In this document: piece after piece, positions 54,755 through 64,000 of the stretch
How the letters are laid out: each line of letters starts with the position of its first letter
How positions within the stretch are numbered: position 1 is the first letter of the stretch
Assembly (NCBI GenBank): GCA_001600455.1
Contig: BCKC01000001.1
Coordinates: 4,304,441-4,368,440 of the forward strand
DNA from: Endocalyx cinctus
Lineage: Eukaryota > Ascomycota > Sordariomycetes > Amphisphaeriales > Apiosporaceae
Length of the DNA stretch: 64,000 nucleotides
Reading direction: 5' to 3'
The notes under the pieces: model-generated
Told to the model about the DNA's origin: nothing
What the model saw: only the letters and a program-made list of their open reading frames with translations
Databases searched by the model: none
Program-made: the position numbers and the translations under genes

Positions 54755-57700
54755 GGTTCGTGTATAAATTATATGATAGAAATATGAATATGAATATAGA
54801 ATATTATGATTATTATTATTAGGAGTAGTAGTGGTAGAGGAATTAAAGCGAATGACGTGCCAAAGATCTCTTCCGAAAAAGGACAAGAGAAATATCAAAA
54901 AGAGAAGACGAAGCCTGTAATTATTAAACAAATAAAAACCACACGGTCAAAAAAAAAAAAAGCGAGTGTAACGACCGATTCGACACGAGACTACTGTACA
55001 GTACAGAGCTGACGTGAGAGGAGTAAGAGGTCAAAGACAAAAGAGTGAAGAGGCGAAAAGGCCAAAATAAAATAAAATAAAATCTGGGGGGTGATCATTC
55101 CTTTTCATAAAGGCATTGTGTTATCCACGATGTTACCTCGTATCTGCTGTAGGATCCATTATTACATTTTTTTTTTTTTTTATCATTAAGAGGCCAGCAT
55201 CGGTTATTCGATTGCCTACCGTAATTGGCGAGTGTAGATAACTCACATTAAATGAACCGGGTTATTTCTTTGGGCAAAGATTCGGACCCCTGTCCCTTTA
55301 CCCTACATAAGATATTATGATCCTCTGCTTAAGATCGAAGATGGCAGGTCATCCAATTATCTTGCTAGGTTTTCTCTCTTTCCGTAAACCGTTCTCCATC
55401 TACAGTTAAATATAGGTATATGTGCGTATATATGTATACCACATAGTAGACATGGTTGAGAATACCTCTGCGCGTCGAAATAGGTAATAGGATTCAATTC
55501 AATGATCGAATCTCTCTCACCTTGATCTTGTTTTTTCCCTTCTACTTTTTTCCTCCCTTACCTGTCTGATTAGAACGACGGCTATGAAGAATATATTCGG
55601 TGAAAAGTAAGCAATGCGGGTTTGGAACCCGCAAGGCTCAGATTGACTTGCTTGTCCTTGTTCCAACGATTTAACGGTTTTAACCCGGTACGGAATAAAC
55701 GAGGTACTTTGTAATTGGAAGCCAAGATAAGGGTCAGGTCAGCCATTTTCAGCTCACGTACTAATTAACACCGATTAGCACTGTACACACTTGACATACT
55801 TGTACATAGTGGACATATCCATGGATATAAGTACTTGGTATATGTATGATCTTATGATTCATATATGTCCATAGGTAGTATACATAGTATCGTATATAAA
55901 GTAGTATACCACATTTCCTGATGCCAAGGCTCATACAGTAAACACAATGCTGTCATTGTCGGTAAGTTGATTACTGATGACAACATGTTCTCGTATATGA
56001 GTTTTTCATTTATGCAAAGTATGTCATATCACATATATCATCGAAGGCGAAAAAAGAAGAAGAAGAAGAGGTGAAAAGAAAAGAGAAAGAGAAAGCCCAA
56101 TTGGGCCAAATGCATACAAGAGAGGGCGGGGGGGGGGGGGGGGGATAAGTTAAAAGGATGATATCACAACACATTCTAGTGTAGCGGAGAACGAACTCGT
56201 CGTATATAAACAAATAAAGACATCATCAAGTCAAACATTTGACCAGATAAAATTGTATATTAGATGTTCAATTGATGTCAATAGGAAAAAAAAAATAATG
56301 TCAAAAAATACGAAGTGGGTAGGGGTAGTGAGTATCTAGTGGGTAGCGGATAGAAAACACTTAAATACCCCATAAAACAAACCGAGAAGGCCGAGAGCCG
56401 CAAAGGCGAATATAGCGTACTCTAGGTCCACGGGTAGTACAAAGTAAATGCGATTACGAAATAATCCATTTAAGAAAAAAAAAAAAAAAAAAAAAACAAA
56501 GAGAGATAATTTTCAGAGCCTCATTATTCGGATATTTATTTTCTCTTTCTTGTAGACCACATACCAACCTAATTACTATACGTACAAGTATATATTACAC
56601 GTTACACGTTACATAGGAACCGCTTTATCATCTCATGCCTCCTAGGATCGGGATCTAATCTACATAACCGACCCTGCCAGCCTAACCGGCCCTGCTTTTG
56701 AGAAATGAAGCTAAGATATCGAATCTACGTCCCACATATCGCTTACTTATGTGTACATACTCCGTATACAAAGTATGGACTATATATCTACAAATAGGTA
56801 GTAATATACATATGCTAGGTAACAAAACCCACCTTATTTTGTACATATACCTGATAACGCGAAAATAATTGGTCCGCACTAAATTACATATATGCATCTT
56901 TCCCCCCAGCAATCATATTACCTCTACAGGTTGATCAGCAATACGCTGTGGTTCATACAAATAAACAGTAGGTAGCAAGTAATTATGTGTAACCTAGAAT
57001 ATTGTAAATTTGCCCATCAGCCCATCCATTGCGATCTCATCTACGGAGTACTGTGATACATATACTACATACTATGTGTATGTACCTAGGTATATACTTT
57101 GCATATGGATTCACACATCTTACGCATATTTCATTTTAAATAAAAAATAATAAAAAAAAAAGAGAAAAAAAAAAAGGCATCATCAATTGAAATAGGGGTA
57201 AAACAATTATACCCTTGTAGCTCGGACCGATCGCATGCAACTCTGTGGCGGTTAGTCAACTTGGTTTGTCTATCTTATTACACTACTCCCTTATCAGTCT
57301 AAGGTCTCAGCCCACGCTTATGTACTTTGTATATGAAGTTGCTAAAACGACTGCGAGATCGATCCAATGTCACAGATCAACGCCAAATAATCTATCAACA
57401 TGGCTTCGTCAACTCTAACTTCAACACGCTAGAAATACGTCCGATTACACTATTTTAGGGATTCAACTAGGGACCTATCTATCACCGTTATGTTCATTGA
57501 GACGATTTTACGTGTATATATTATTGACGAGACATGTGTACTAAAGAATCTATCCTTCAACCGATCAAGTACATATATTCCATATATCTAATTAGGTAGA
57601 CTGGCCTCGTAACTATCTCACCCCATCTCATCCACCTGTCCTCGCTAGCAGGCTAGAAAGCGGTGATGATTGGGCATTGTCTGTATATTCAGTCCGACGT

Positions 57701-58014
57701 GCTCGTCTTCTCTATAGCTCAACCCTCCTTCTCTTGCGGCTATATTGATACGCTAGCACTCTGTCCTCAGACACTTACCTGCCTTCGCAGCCCGGTGTAG
57801 AATCCGATGCGTATACTAACCAGATAACTTCAGAGAGCTCGCCTTACCCTTATTCATAAGGTTTGATGTCAAAAGTTTCCTCGAGCTTTGTTTCAAGTCC
57901 GTCACGAGGAACTAAAGTCGGCAGCGCAACTTGTAAGGGAAGTATTCCAATCGCATGATCTATTGCTTCTCCGCCGATAGCATATATACACTCTTGTTCA
58001 CTCAACCCATCTCT
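54755..58014. other. Gene-poor 3.3-kb region
   Basis: Contains the cutinase promoter, poly-T (55169-55181), poly-G (56127-56144) and poly-A (56474-56496) tracts. Two minus-strand frames deserve mention. 56336-56478 is hydrophobic and ends in a stop (DLEYAIFAFAALGLLGLFYG), and may be a terminal exon of an unseen gene. 57855-58014 is an open stretch in frame with the NDUFA12 stop codon. A hairpin with a 7-nt loop at 55617-55633 (GCGGGTTTGGAACCCGC) is not part of a tRNA. Confidence 0.4.
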
Positions 58015-58837
58015 TCAATTTCTCGCCGCCGCAACGGGCTCCCACGCAGTCACTTTCGCCTTAGTTCTGCATGGCTGTCAGTAAATTTTCTTTGAGTCGA
58101 TAATTGGCCAGCACCACGCACGTGTTGTATGGCTTGTATGCCCCTCGGGTTAGGGTGTAGCTCGGGATTGTTTTGGCGTCGGTATCCTCCCACGCGCGTC
58201 TCTGGTATGCCAAGGTGGCGTCCTGGGTAGGTGGCTTGTCGACTGAGTACGACATCCAGGCATGCCATCCAGGCTCGATCTGGGCTCTGTTCTCTAGTAT
58301 ATTAGCGATTATGAACAGGTGCAGGAAAGAGAAAGCTCCGAGTTATAGTGTGAATAGTATTAATCATAAATACGTACGCATCAAAATCATGCACCTTGTA
58401 GTCCACCCATCTGGTTCGTACTGTATAAATGTCAGAGAATAGTGCAGCTGGAATTCTCCAAATCCAGTTCTACGTACGGGGCAACTCTTCGTTGTTCTCG
58501 AAATATTTGTTACCGAATCTGTCGGTTCCGATTAAGATTCCGGCCTTCGTATCGCCTGTAACCCGTATGATAAGTAACCCGTTTGATCATACTCCTCGTT
58601 ATACTTTTCTGCTTAATGCATACCGATATACTGTAGTGAAGAGATCAATTCGTTAGTATCGCTATTTTGTTCGTTCGTTCAGGCACCTCGACATACGTTC
58701 ATTTGGTGGAAGTAGTCCTATAACATTGCGCGACAAAATTAGCAGCTGGTCAAAATAGTAACGCAAGTTCTTCTGTGTATACTAACCCTGATCCCTACTT
58801 TCCATAGGTTCGAAATAGTTCTACTAATGGTAGACAT
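58015..58837 (-). CDS. NDUFA12: NADH:ubiquinone oxidoreductase subunit NDUFA12 (B17.2)
   Basis: An accessory subunit of mitochondrial complex I. Seven exons: 58837-58787, 58717-58697 (21 nt), 58630-58624 (7 nt), 58555-58478, 58420-58378, 58286-58122 and 58066-58015; introns 55-91 nt, all GT-AG. The spliced 417 nt encode 138 residues, the usual fungal length. The product begins MSTISRTISNLWKVGIRDYF, then HQMNYIGDTKAGILIGTDRF, GNKYFENNEELPLRTRWVDY, QIEPGWHAWMSYSVDKPPTQ and finally YTLTRGAYKPYNT and TKAKVTAWEPVAAARN. GDTK-G-LIG-DRFGNKYFE, EELPLRTRWVDY and IEPGWHAW are the family signatures. No exon is long, so the gene is invisible to ORF scans. It is head-to-head with PGS1. Confidence 0.93.
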
Positions 58838-59171
58838 GATGCTCGAAGCTCAATGACACCTCGTTTCGCTTCAATGATATGTTGCGGTTGTGGTTTGTCG
58901 ATTAATAAATGACCTCAAAGCTTGAGGTCTAACTTGCCAAGCCACATCAATGGCATTCTCGGCCAATGAGGAATGACTCTTTACTATTCATTTATCCATG
59001 TCTTATATAAGCGCCTACATTACGTAAGTATGACTACTCTCCGAAATATCCATCTAAAGGTATATATGTTCTTACCCTAGATATCTACATGTCATAGCTT
59101 CAAGTGTTTAATTTTCAGCATCCCAACTTTTCGATGAAGTATTAACACTTATATCGCCTGGACTCTATGCC
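58838..59171. promoter_or_regulatory. Divergent promoter of two mitochondrial genes
   Basis: 334 bp separate the start codons of NDUFA12 (minus) and PGS1 (plus). Both products act in the mitochondrial inner membrane, so a shared bidirectional promoter is plausible. A CCAAT-type inverse motif occurs as GGCCAATGAGG near 58959-58969 and AGCCACATC near 58940. Confidence 0.55.
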
Positions 59172-60953
59172 ATGATATCCAGGGGCTCTTCAAGATGCTG
59201 CCAAAAGTTGCGACCAAGAGTATACCGTCTAACCGTAACGCGACATGGCACGCTGCATCATTCTCGACGTTATACCATACCAGCGAGCCCGACTCAGACA
59301 AGTGGCACCATCACTTCTACTGGAGCTCTTGCGCCGTTTGTGATTGAATTAGATAATATTGCACCATCTTTCAAGATTAATGGTTCTCAGATACAAATTA
59401 TTAGATCACCAACCGACTTCTATGAGCTTCTAAAGGTCCGCAGCGCGCATTCAGCATTATCACGTAACAAGATGTCACTGACTGTAGTAGGCTAGGATAC
59501 GTAATGCGAAGAAACGGATCTTCCTATCCACGCTTTATATTGGGAAATCTGAGACCGAATTGGTAACGATACACTCGAAGAGACGAGCCGTCGTAGCTCG
59601 GAAAAGAGAATCTACTAATGAAAGGCCCAGATCATCACCTTGCAAGAAGCCCTCCGTCGAAACCCAGATCTTACGTTAAGCATTCTAACCGACGCCCTAC
59701 GAGGCACCCGAGAAGCTCCAGATCCTTCATGCGCATCCTTACTTGCTCCTCTTATTACCGAATTCGGCCCCGATCGCGTTGAAATTCGGATGTATCACAC
59801 TCCGAATTTGACTGGTTTGCGCAAAAAGTATATACCGAAACGTATTAACGAAGGCTGGGGATTGCAGCATATGAAGCTATACGGAATCGATGACGAGATA
59901 ATTCTCTCAGGGTATGGGACCTGTGTCCAAGATTGCTAGGGTGGTACTGATTTGACTGCTAGAGCCAACTTGTCCAATGATTATTTTACTAATCGCCAGG
60001 ATCGATATCATCTTTTCATGTCGAGAGAGGTTACCAATTATTTCTGGGAGCTTTACCAAGGCGTAACATCGCTCAGTTTTCTTGTGATTCCCATAGAATC
60101 AGATACTGCTGGTTTCAGCCTCCAATGGCCTAATACTAATGCAGCGCCGTCTCCCCTCGAGAAACCTACAGAATATGTTAAACAGGCAACTGCAATTATG
60201 AGTGATCTGATACTGCCTCGGAAATCTGCTAGGGACTCGTTACCGCAGGATCCTGCCTCCCCTGTGATTGCAGATACGACAGTGTATATGCTCGGTCAAT
60301 TCTCACAATTAATGGAAAAGGATAAGTCGACAGAACTACCGGCCGTCACCCATATCTTGAAAACTTTAGCCGCCCCTCAGTACTCAAGTTCGTCGTGGAC
60401 ATTTACAGCAGGATATTTCAACCCAGCGCCATCACTTACAAACCTTCTACTTTCTACGGCTTCGCAAAATAACACAGTTATCACGGCTTCGCCACATGCT
60501 AATGGGTTCTACCAATCGAAGGGAGTTTCTGGCATGCTTCCGGATGCATACACCTTGTTAGCCCGGCGTTTTCTTCGCGCCGTTCATGAGCGGAAACGTG
60601 ATTCTTTCATCACGCTGAAAGAATGGCGAAAAGGCACCGTGGGAGAACCCGAGGGCTGGACCTATCATGCTAAAGGTCTCTGGGTAACTCTCCCAGGCGA
60701 AACGAATCCCGCAATCACTATTGTAGGAAGTTCAAATTATACTAAACGAAGTTATTCCCACGATCTCGAGGCTGGCGCCCTGATTGTCACCAAGAACGAG
60801 GGGTTGAAGCAAAAACTCGGAGATGAACAGAAGTGGCTTCAAAATTACGCGAAACCAGTCACCCTGGATGATTTCGCCCGGTCGGAAAGGAGAGTCGGGT
60901 TACAAGTCCGTACTGCCATGTGGATTGTAAGTCTTGTCGGGGGGGCGTTATAG
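59172..60953 (+). CDS. PGS1: Phosphatidylglycerophosphate synthase, mitochondrial
   Basis: CDP-diacylglycerol-glycerol-3-phosphate 3-phosphatidyltransferase, the committed step of cardiolipin synthesis. Exons: 59172-59435, 59491-59562, 59631-59911 and 59963-60953, 535 residues; introns 51-68 nt, with a TACTAAT-like branch site in the second. The Arg-rich N-terminus (MISRGSSRCCQKLRPRVYRL) is a mitochondrial presequence. Joining gives FYELLKARIRNAKKRIFLST then LYIGKSETEL. The two phospholipase-D-type HKD motifs are HMKLYGIDDEIILSGANLSN (spanning intron 3) and YHAKGLWVTLPG...GSSNYTKRS. The eukaryotic Pgs1 class, not the bacterial PgsA class, is indicated by these HKD motifs. Length fits the family. 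Confidence 0.95.
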
Positions 60954-61706
60954 ATTTACAAGTATTTCTTAGATAACCATATATTGAGCCGTCGACGATC
61001 CTGTCTGGTTCGGGGGTGGCTTTGGTTTATTACAAGTATGCCTGAAATCTGGTTTCATGGGGACCGAATTGCCGTCAAATGCAACCCCCAAATTCTGCGC
61101 AATGCATAGCCGATATATATATCGCTGGCCCCATTTACTCGATTTCATTAACGGAGGATCCAACTCCGCCCGGTCCGTTTATCTCCACCCCTTTTTAAAG
61201 ACAGATACCCTTTACATAGAATAGAACGTCATAACCAATTTGTTTTACGCTTGACAAAACCCGTGCACCCTCCGGCTCTTCGGGTCAGGCCCGCGAATAG
61301 AGCACCCGCTTCTTTGAAAATCCTTCGCCTTTTACGACCGAGATTGTAACGTCCTCGCCGTGATCTTTGCTTGAAGCAGTGTTCACTAACCGATGCTTGC
61401 TTTCATATCCAATAATTCCAGTCACTTTTATATATACGTATCCAAACCCACAAATATTCGATAGCTCTCTTTCGATGATATATATGGTGTTATTACCCAT
61501 AGCCAAGCTCAGTTCGGGAACGAGAACGACGTGTCGGGGGCGATGGAGATCGAGTACTTAAAGGGATTTCATGTTCCTGTGTCTTTTTTTTTCTAGGGCC
61601 AAAAGAAACATATTCTTTTTAATTATTTGTATCTCATAATCCTCCTATGTAGAAGAAATCTAGAGTAAGAGGTCAAAAAGAAGCATAGCGTCATCTTCAT
61701 TCTCTC
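60954..61706. other. Intergenic, PGS1 to GH5 gene
   Basis: 753 bp, no supportable gene. A G/C-rich patch near 61259-61310 (CCCGTGCACCCTCCGGCTC) stands out and could be an upstream element of the GH5 gene. Confidence 0.5.
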
Positions 61707-62965
61707 ATGATGAAGTCACCAGCCAGTATCAAGGGTCTCTTTCTTTCGGGACTCTTCATCTTCGGCAGAACTTCTGCGACTATCTATTACGCCGGCGTAG
61801 CAGAATCGGGGGGTGAATTTGGCGTCTATAGCGAAACCCCCGGGACTGGCCTTCCGGGTACATTCGGGACGGATTACCAATTTATCGACGAGGCTGGCGT
61901 GGACGTCCACGTGGACACCAATCATCTGAATCTGTTCCGTATCGCGTTTTTGCTGGAGCGCATGTGTCCCCTGGACACCGGCTTAGGTGCTACCTTCGAC
62001 GAGACACATTTCGGCCACTTCAAGGATGCCGTTGACTACGTAACGGTGACAAAGGGTGCCTACGCCATCCTGGATCCGCATAATTACATGCGGTACAACG
62101 ATCCGTCGTCGCAGCCATATTCAGGCAGCGTGATAGGCGATACTTCGGACGCCTCGGCTGCGACGACGGCGCAGTTTGGCGAGTTCTGGGGCGAGCTGGC
62201 TGCCCGTTTCGCCGACAACGAGAAGGTTATCTTCGGGCTTATGAATGAACCCCACGACATGGCTTCCAGTTTGATTCTTGATAACAACCAGGCAGCCATC
62301 GACGCTATTCGAGCCGCAGGCGCCGAGAACTTGATCATCATGCCGGGTAATAGCTGGACAGGTGGGCACGCCTGGACCGAAGGGACGGACCCGAGCAGCG
62401 CCGTCATGCAAAACTTCGTGGACCCGCTGAATAACACCGCGATCGACATACACGAGTACCTCGATACCGACTTCAGCGGTAGTCATAGCGAGTGTGTGAA
62501 TGATGCGGCCACCAATTTGGCGGGGTTGACCGCGTGGTTAGAGGTGGGATGCCCTCTATTTCAGTCTATATATACATGTGCCAAGATAGGAATTGCTGAT
62601 TTTCTTTTTTTTTTAAAAAAAAACAGGAAAACAACCTTAAAGCCTTCATCACTGAATTTGGCGGTAGTGATAACGAGGGATGCGCCGCCATGCTGAGCGA
62701 CATGGTCGAGTATATGGCCGCGAACGACGTTTACATCGGTTGGACCGCTTGGGCGGCTGGTCCGTTCTGGGGCGCCAATAGCCCCTGCTGCACCGACGAA
62801 GCTCAGCTTGGCAGCCTGGAACCGGGAAGCACCGCTGCCGGCGGCAGTCCAGGCTTATATGACACAGTCTGGTTGCCCGTTCTCCAACCTCTCGTGCCCG
62901 AGACGCTGCAGTGGAGTGGCCCGGCGAGCGTAGCGGGTGGAGAGCTAGTTGCCTTTCCCGGGTGA
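61707..62965 (+). CDS. Secreted GH5 glycoside hydrolase (cellulase-type)
   Basis: Two exons, 61707-62543 and 62627-62965 (83-nt intron ending in a T-run, A-run and CAG), encode 391 residues. A signal peptide (SIKGLFLSGLFIFGRTSA) is followed directly by the TIM barrel. Seen: LNLFRIAFLLERM (beta-strand 2 region), ILDPHNYMRYND, the acid/base Glu in FGLMNEPHDM (about E181), HEYLDTDFSGSH, and the nucleophile Glu in FITEFGG (about E289), which lies in exon 2. WTAWAAGPFWG follows, as in GH5 endoglucanases. There is no carbohydrate-binding module. It hydrolyses beta-1,4-glucan or a related plant-wall glucan (family inference). Two tandem ATGs begin the frame; the first is used here. Confidence 0.93.
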
Positions 62966-64000
62966 ATTTACATAGGGATGAGTGTTCCTAGCAGACGAAC
63001 GAGCCGGGAATAACGACGAGTTGAATATACATACATATAGAAATGTGTAGATACAAGTTTCGCGTCATCTTTACTTAGTCTAGAAGAATGCTAAATGACT
63101 AGGAGTCCCCATTTACTTTGTGCTATCAAGTAGCGAACCTTGACGCCAAATGAACCCTAACGAGTAAGATAGTATGAAGTGGATTGCAAGACACACTATT
63201 AGCCTTTTACTTTTTATATATTATCTATGTTAGGATAAGTATATAACTATCATATCTGTGCGTGATATCCTTATTCCTTCTCTATGTCAACTCTTGTCTC
63301 ATATACCTTCTTTCATACATTTATATACGCTGGGAATTTCGCTTACTCTATCTCTATCGGTGTTTTCTGTACTCGTATAGGCACCCCCGCCGCTCTATTG
63401 GTTTAAAGTAAGCAAGCTCAGAAGCAGAAGGCCCGAGAACTCATCGCTTGGTTTTCGAGCGATTAAAGTCGAGATTGACCGATTGAGGAGATGGGTAGCT
63501 CTAGATCGAGCGGTTCAGAGTTGAAAATTAACCGTCTCTGTAGATTTGGACATTGGCAGTTGCATCTTTCAGCATCTTACTATGGTGGGGTAATCGTCTA
63601 TGGGTTTCAGGGTAACGATAGCGCGTCCAAGTTACCTAATTAGCACCCTACCTAGGTACCTACCTAGGTAAGTACCTAGGTAGGTATAAAGGTACTGAAG
63701 TGAGTATTCTACCGTGAGTTATACGACGTTTACAAGTGCTATAAATTTGACAATAGTTGCGACTATTTTCGAAGTACTATTAATTATGTGTAACTCTTGT
63801 GGCCCTACACGTATTATACAAACTCCCGCTACAGTACCTACCTCCTAGGCGTAGGCATTTACCAGGTACCTAGTCTGCTAGGTATGTTTTTAGGCCCTTA
63901 TAAATCACTATACTTGGAACACAACTCATGCGCAGTCGTCCTAGGGGACTGGGGGATAAGACATCATTAGCTCAATGGGTTTATATCATACGACAAAGTC
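62966..64000. other. Gene-poor right end
   Basis: No supportable gene. A patch of normal composition at 63400-63550 (including a CGCTTGGTTTTCGAGCG hairpin) has no recognisable domain. ACCTAGG-type repeats occur at 63635-63690 and again near 63835-63885. Confidence 0.5.
63635..63690. repeat. ACCTAGGT repeat cluster
   Basis: ACCCTACCTAGGTACCTACC and AAGTACCTAGGTAGG units, the same motif family as in four other intergenic regions of the window. Confidence 0.65.

Noticed and set aside
55603..55650. tRNA-like hairpin GCGGGTTTGGAACCCGC
   Set aside because: The 7-nt loop lacks the T-loop consensus, and no acceptor, D or anticodon arms can be drawn around it.

Overview
The window reads as a nuclear contig from a filamentous ascomycete, most likely a plant-associated Sordariomycete (inference). 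The evidence is short GT-AG introns of about 50-180 nt in most genes, an AT-rich block with the transition pattern of repeat-induced point mutation (RIP), and fungal gene families: sedolisin, cutinase, Zn2Cys6 regulator, Spg1 GTPase and a Cys-rich secreted protein. No rRNA, tRNA or CRISPR array was found.

Layout. Bases 1 to about 8,560 are a RIP-degraded repeat island. It holds two families of short terminal-inverted-repeat elements (three copies each), an LTR-like repeat pair, a RIP-killed coding relic and, at its right edge, the amputated C-terminus of an AAA-type ATPase. Then follow a secreted S53 protease (9.2-11.3 kb), a possible small Cys-rich protein (12.1-12.4 kb), SEC61 alpha (13.8-15.5 kb) and a tRNA isopentenyltransferase (16.2-17.8 kb). 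A decayed NRPS-like reductase pseudogene lies at 17.9-19.5 kb and CAND1/TIP120 at 21.6-25.8 kb. Next come the Spg1/Tem1 GTPase (27.6-28.7 kb), glycine cleavage H protein (32.0-32.7 kb), porphobilinogen deaminase (33.2-34.3 kb) and a secreted Cys-rich protein (35.8-36.4 kb). A compact trio of MFS transporter, class II aldolase and Zn2Cys6 regulator spans 36.8-43.1 kb. It is followed by mitochondrial NAD(P) transhydrogenase (44.7-48.4 kb), a small conserved fungal protein (49.7-50.1 kb), a relic of a large fungal protein (51.7-52.3 kb) and a CE5 cutinase-like enzyme with a Ser/Thr tail (53.4-54.8 kb). The right end carries complex I NDUFA12 (58.0-58.8 kb), phosphatidylglycerophosphate synthase (59.2-61.0 kb) and a GH5 glycanase (61.7-63.0 kb).

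How they fit together. Most genes are core housekeeping: ER translocation, tRNA modification, SCF exchange, septation signalling, heme and glycine metabolism, mitochondrial NADPH, cardiolipin and complex I. NDUFA12 and PGS1 are divergent over a 334-bp intergenic region. Among them sit accessory, probably plant-facing genes (protease, effector-like protein, cutinase, cellulase-type GH5) and a candidate small catabolic cluster. Three dead genes (AAA ATPase tail, NRPS-like reductase, large-protein relic) and the repeat island show turnover. NDUFA12 was reconstructed from seven exons, including one of 7 nt, and none of its exons gives a long ORF on its own. Exon boundaries throughout were inferred from splice consensus and protein-family continuity, not from transcripts.
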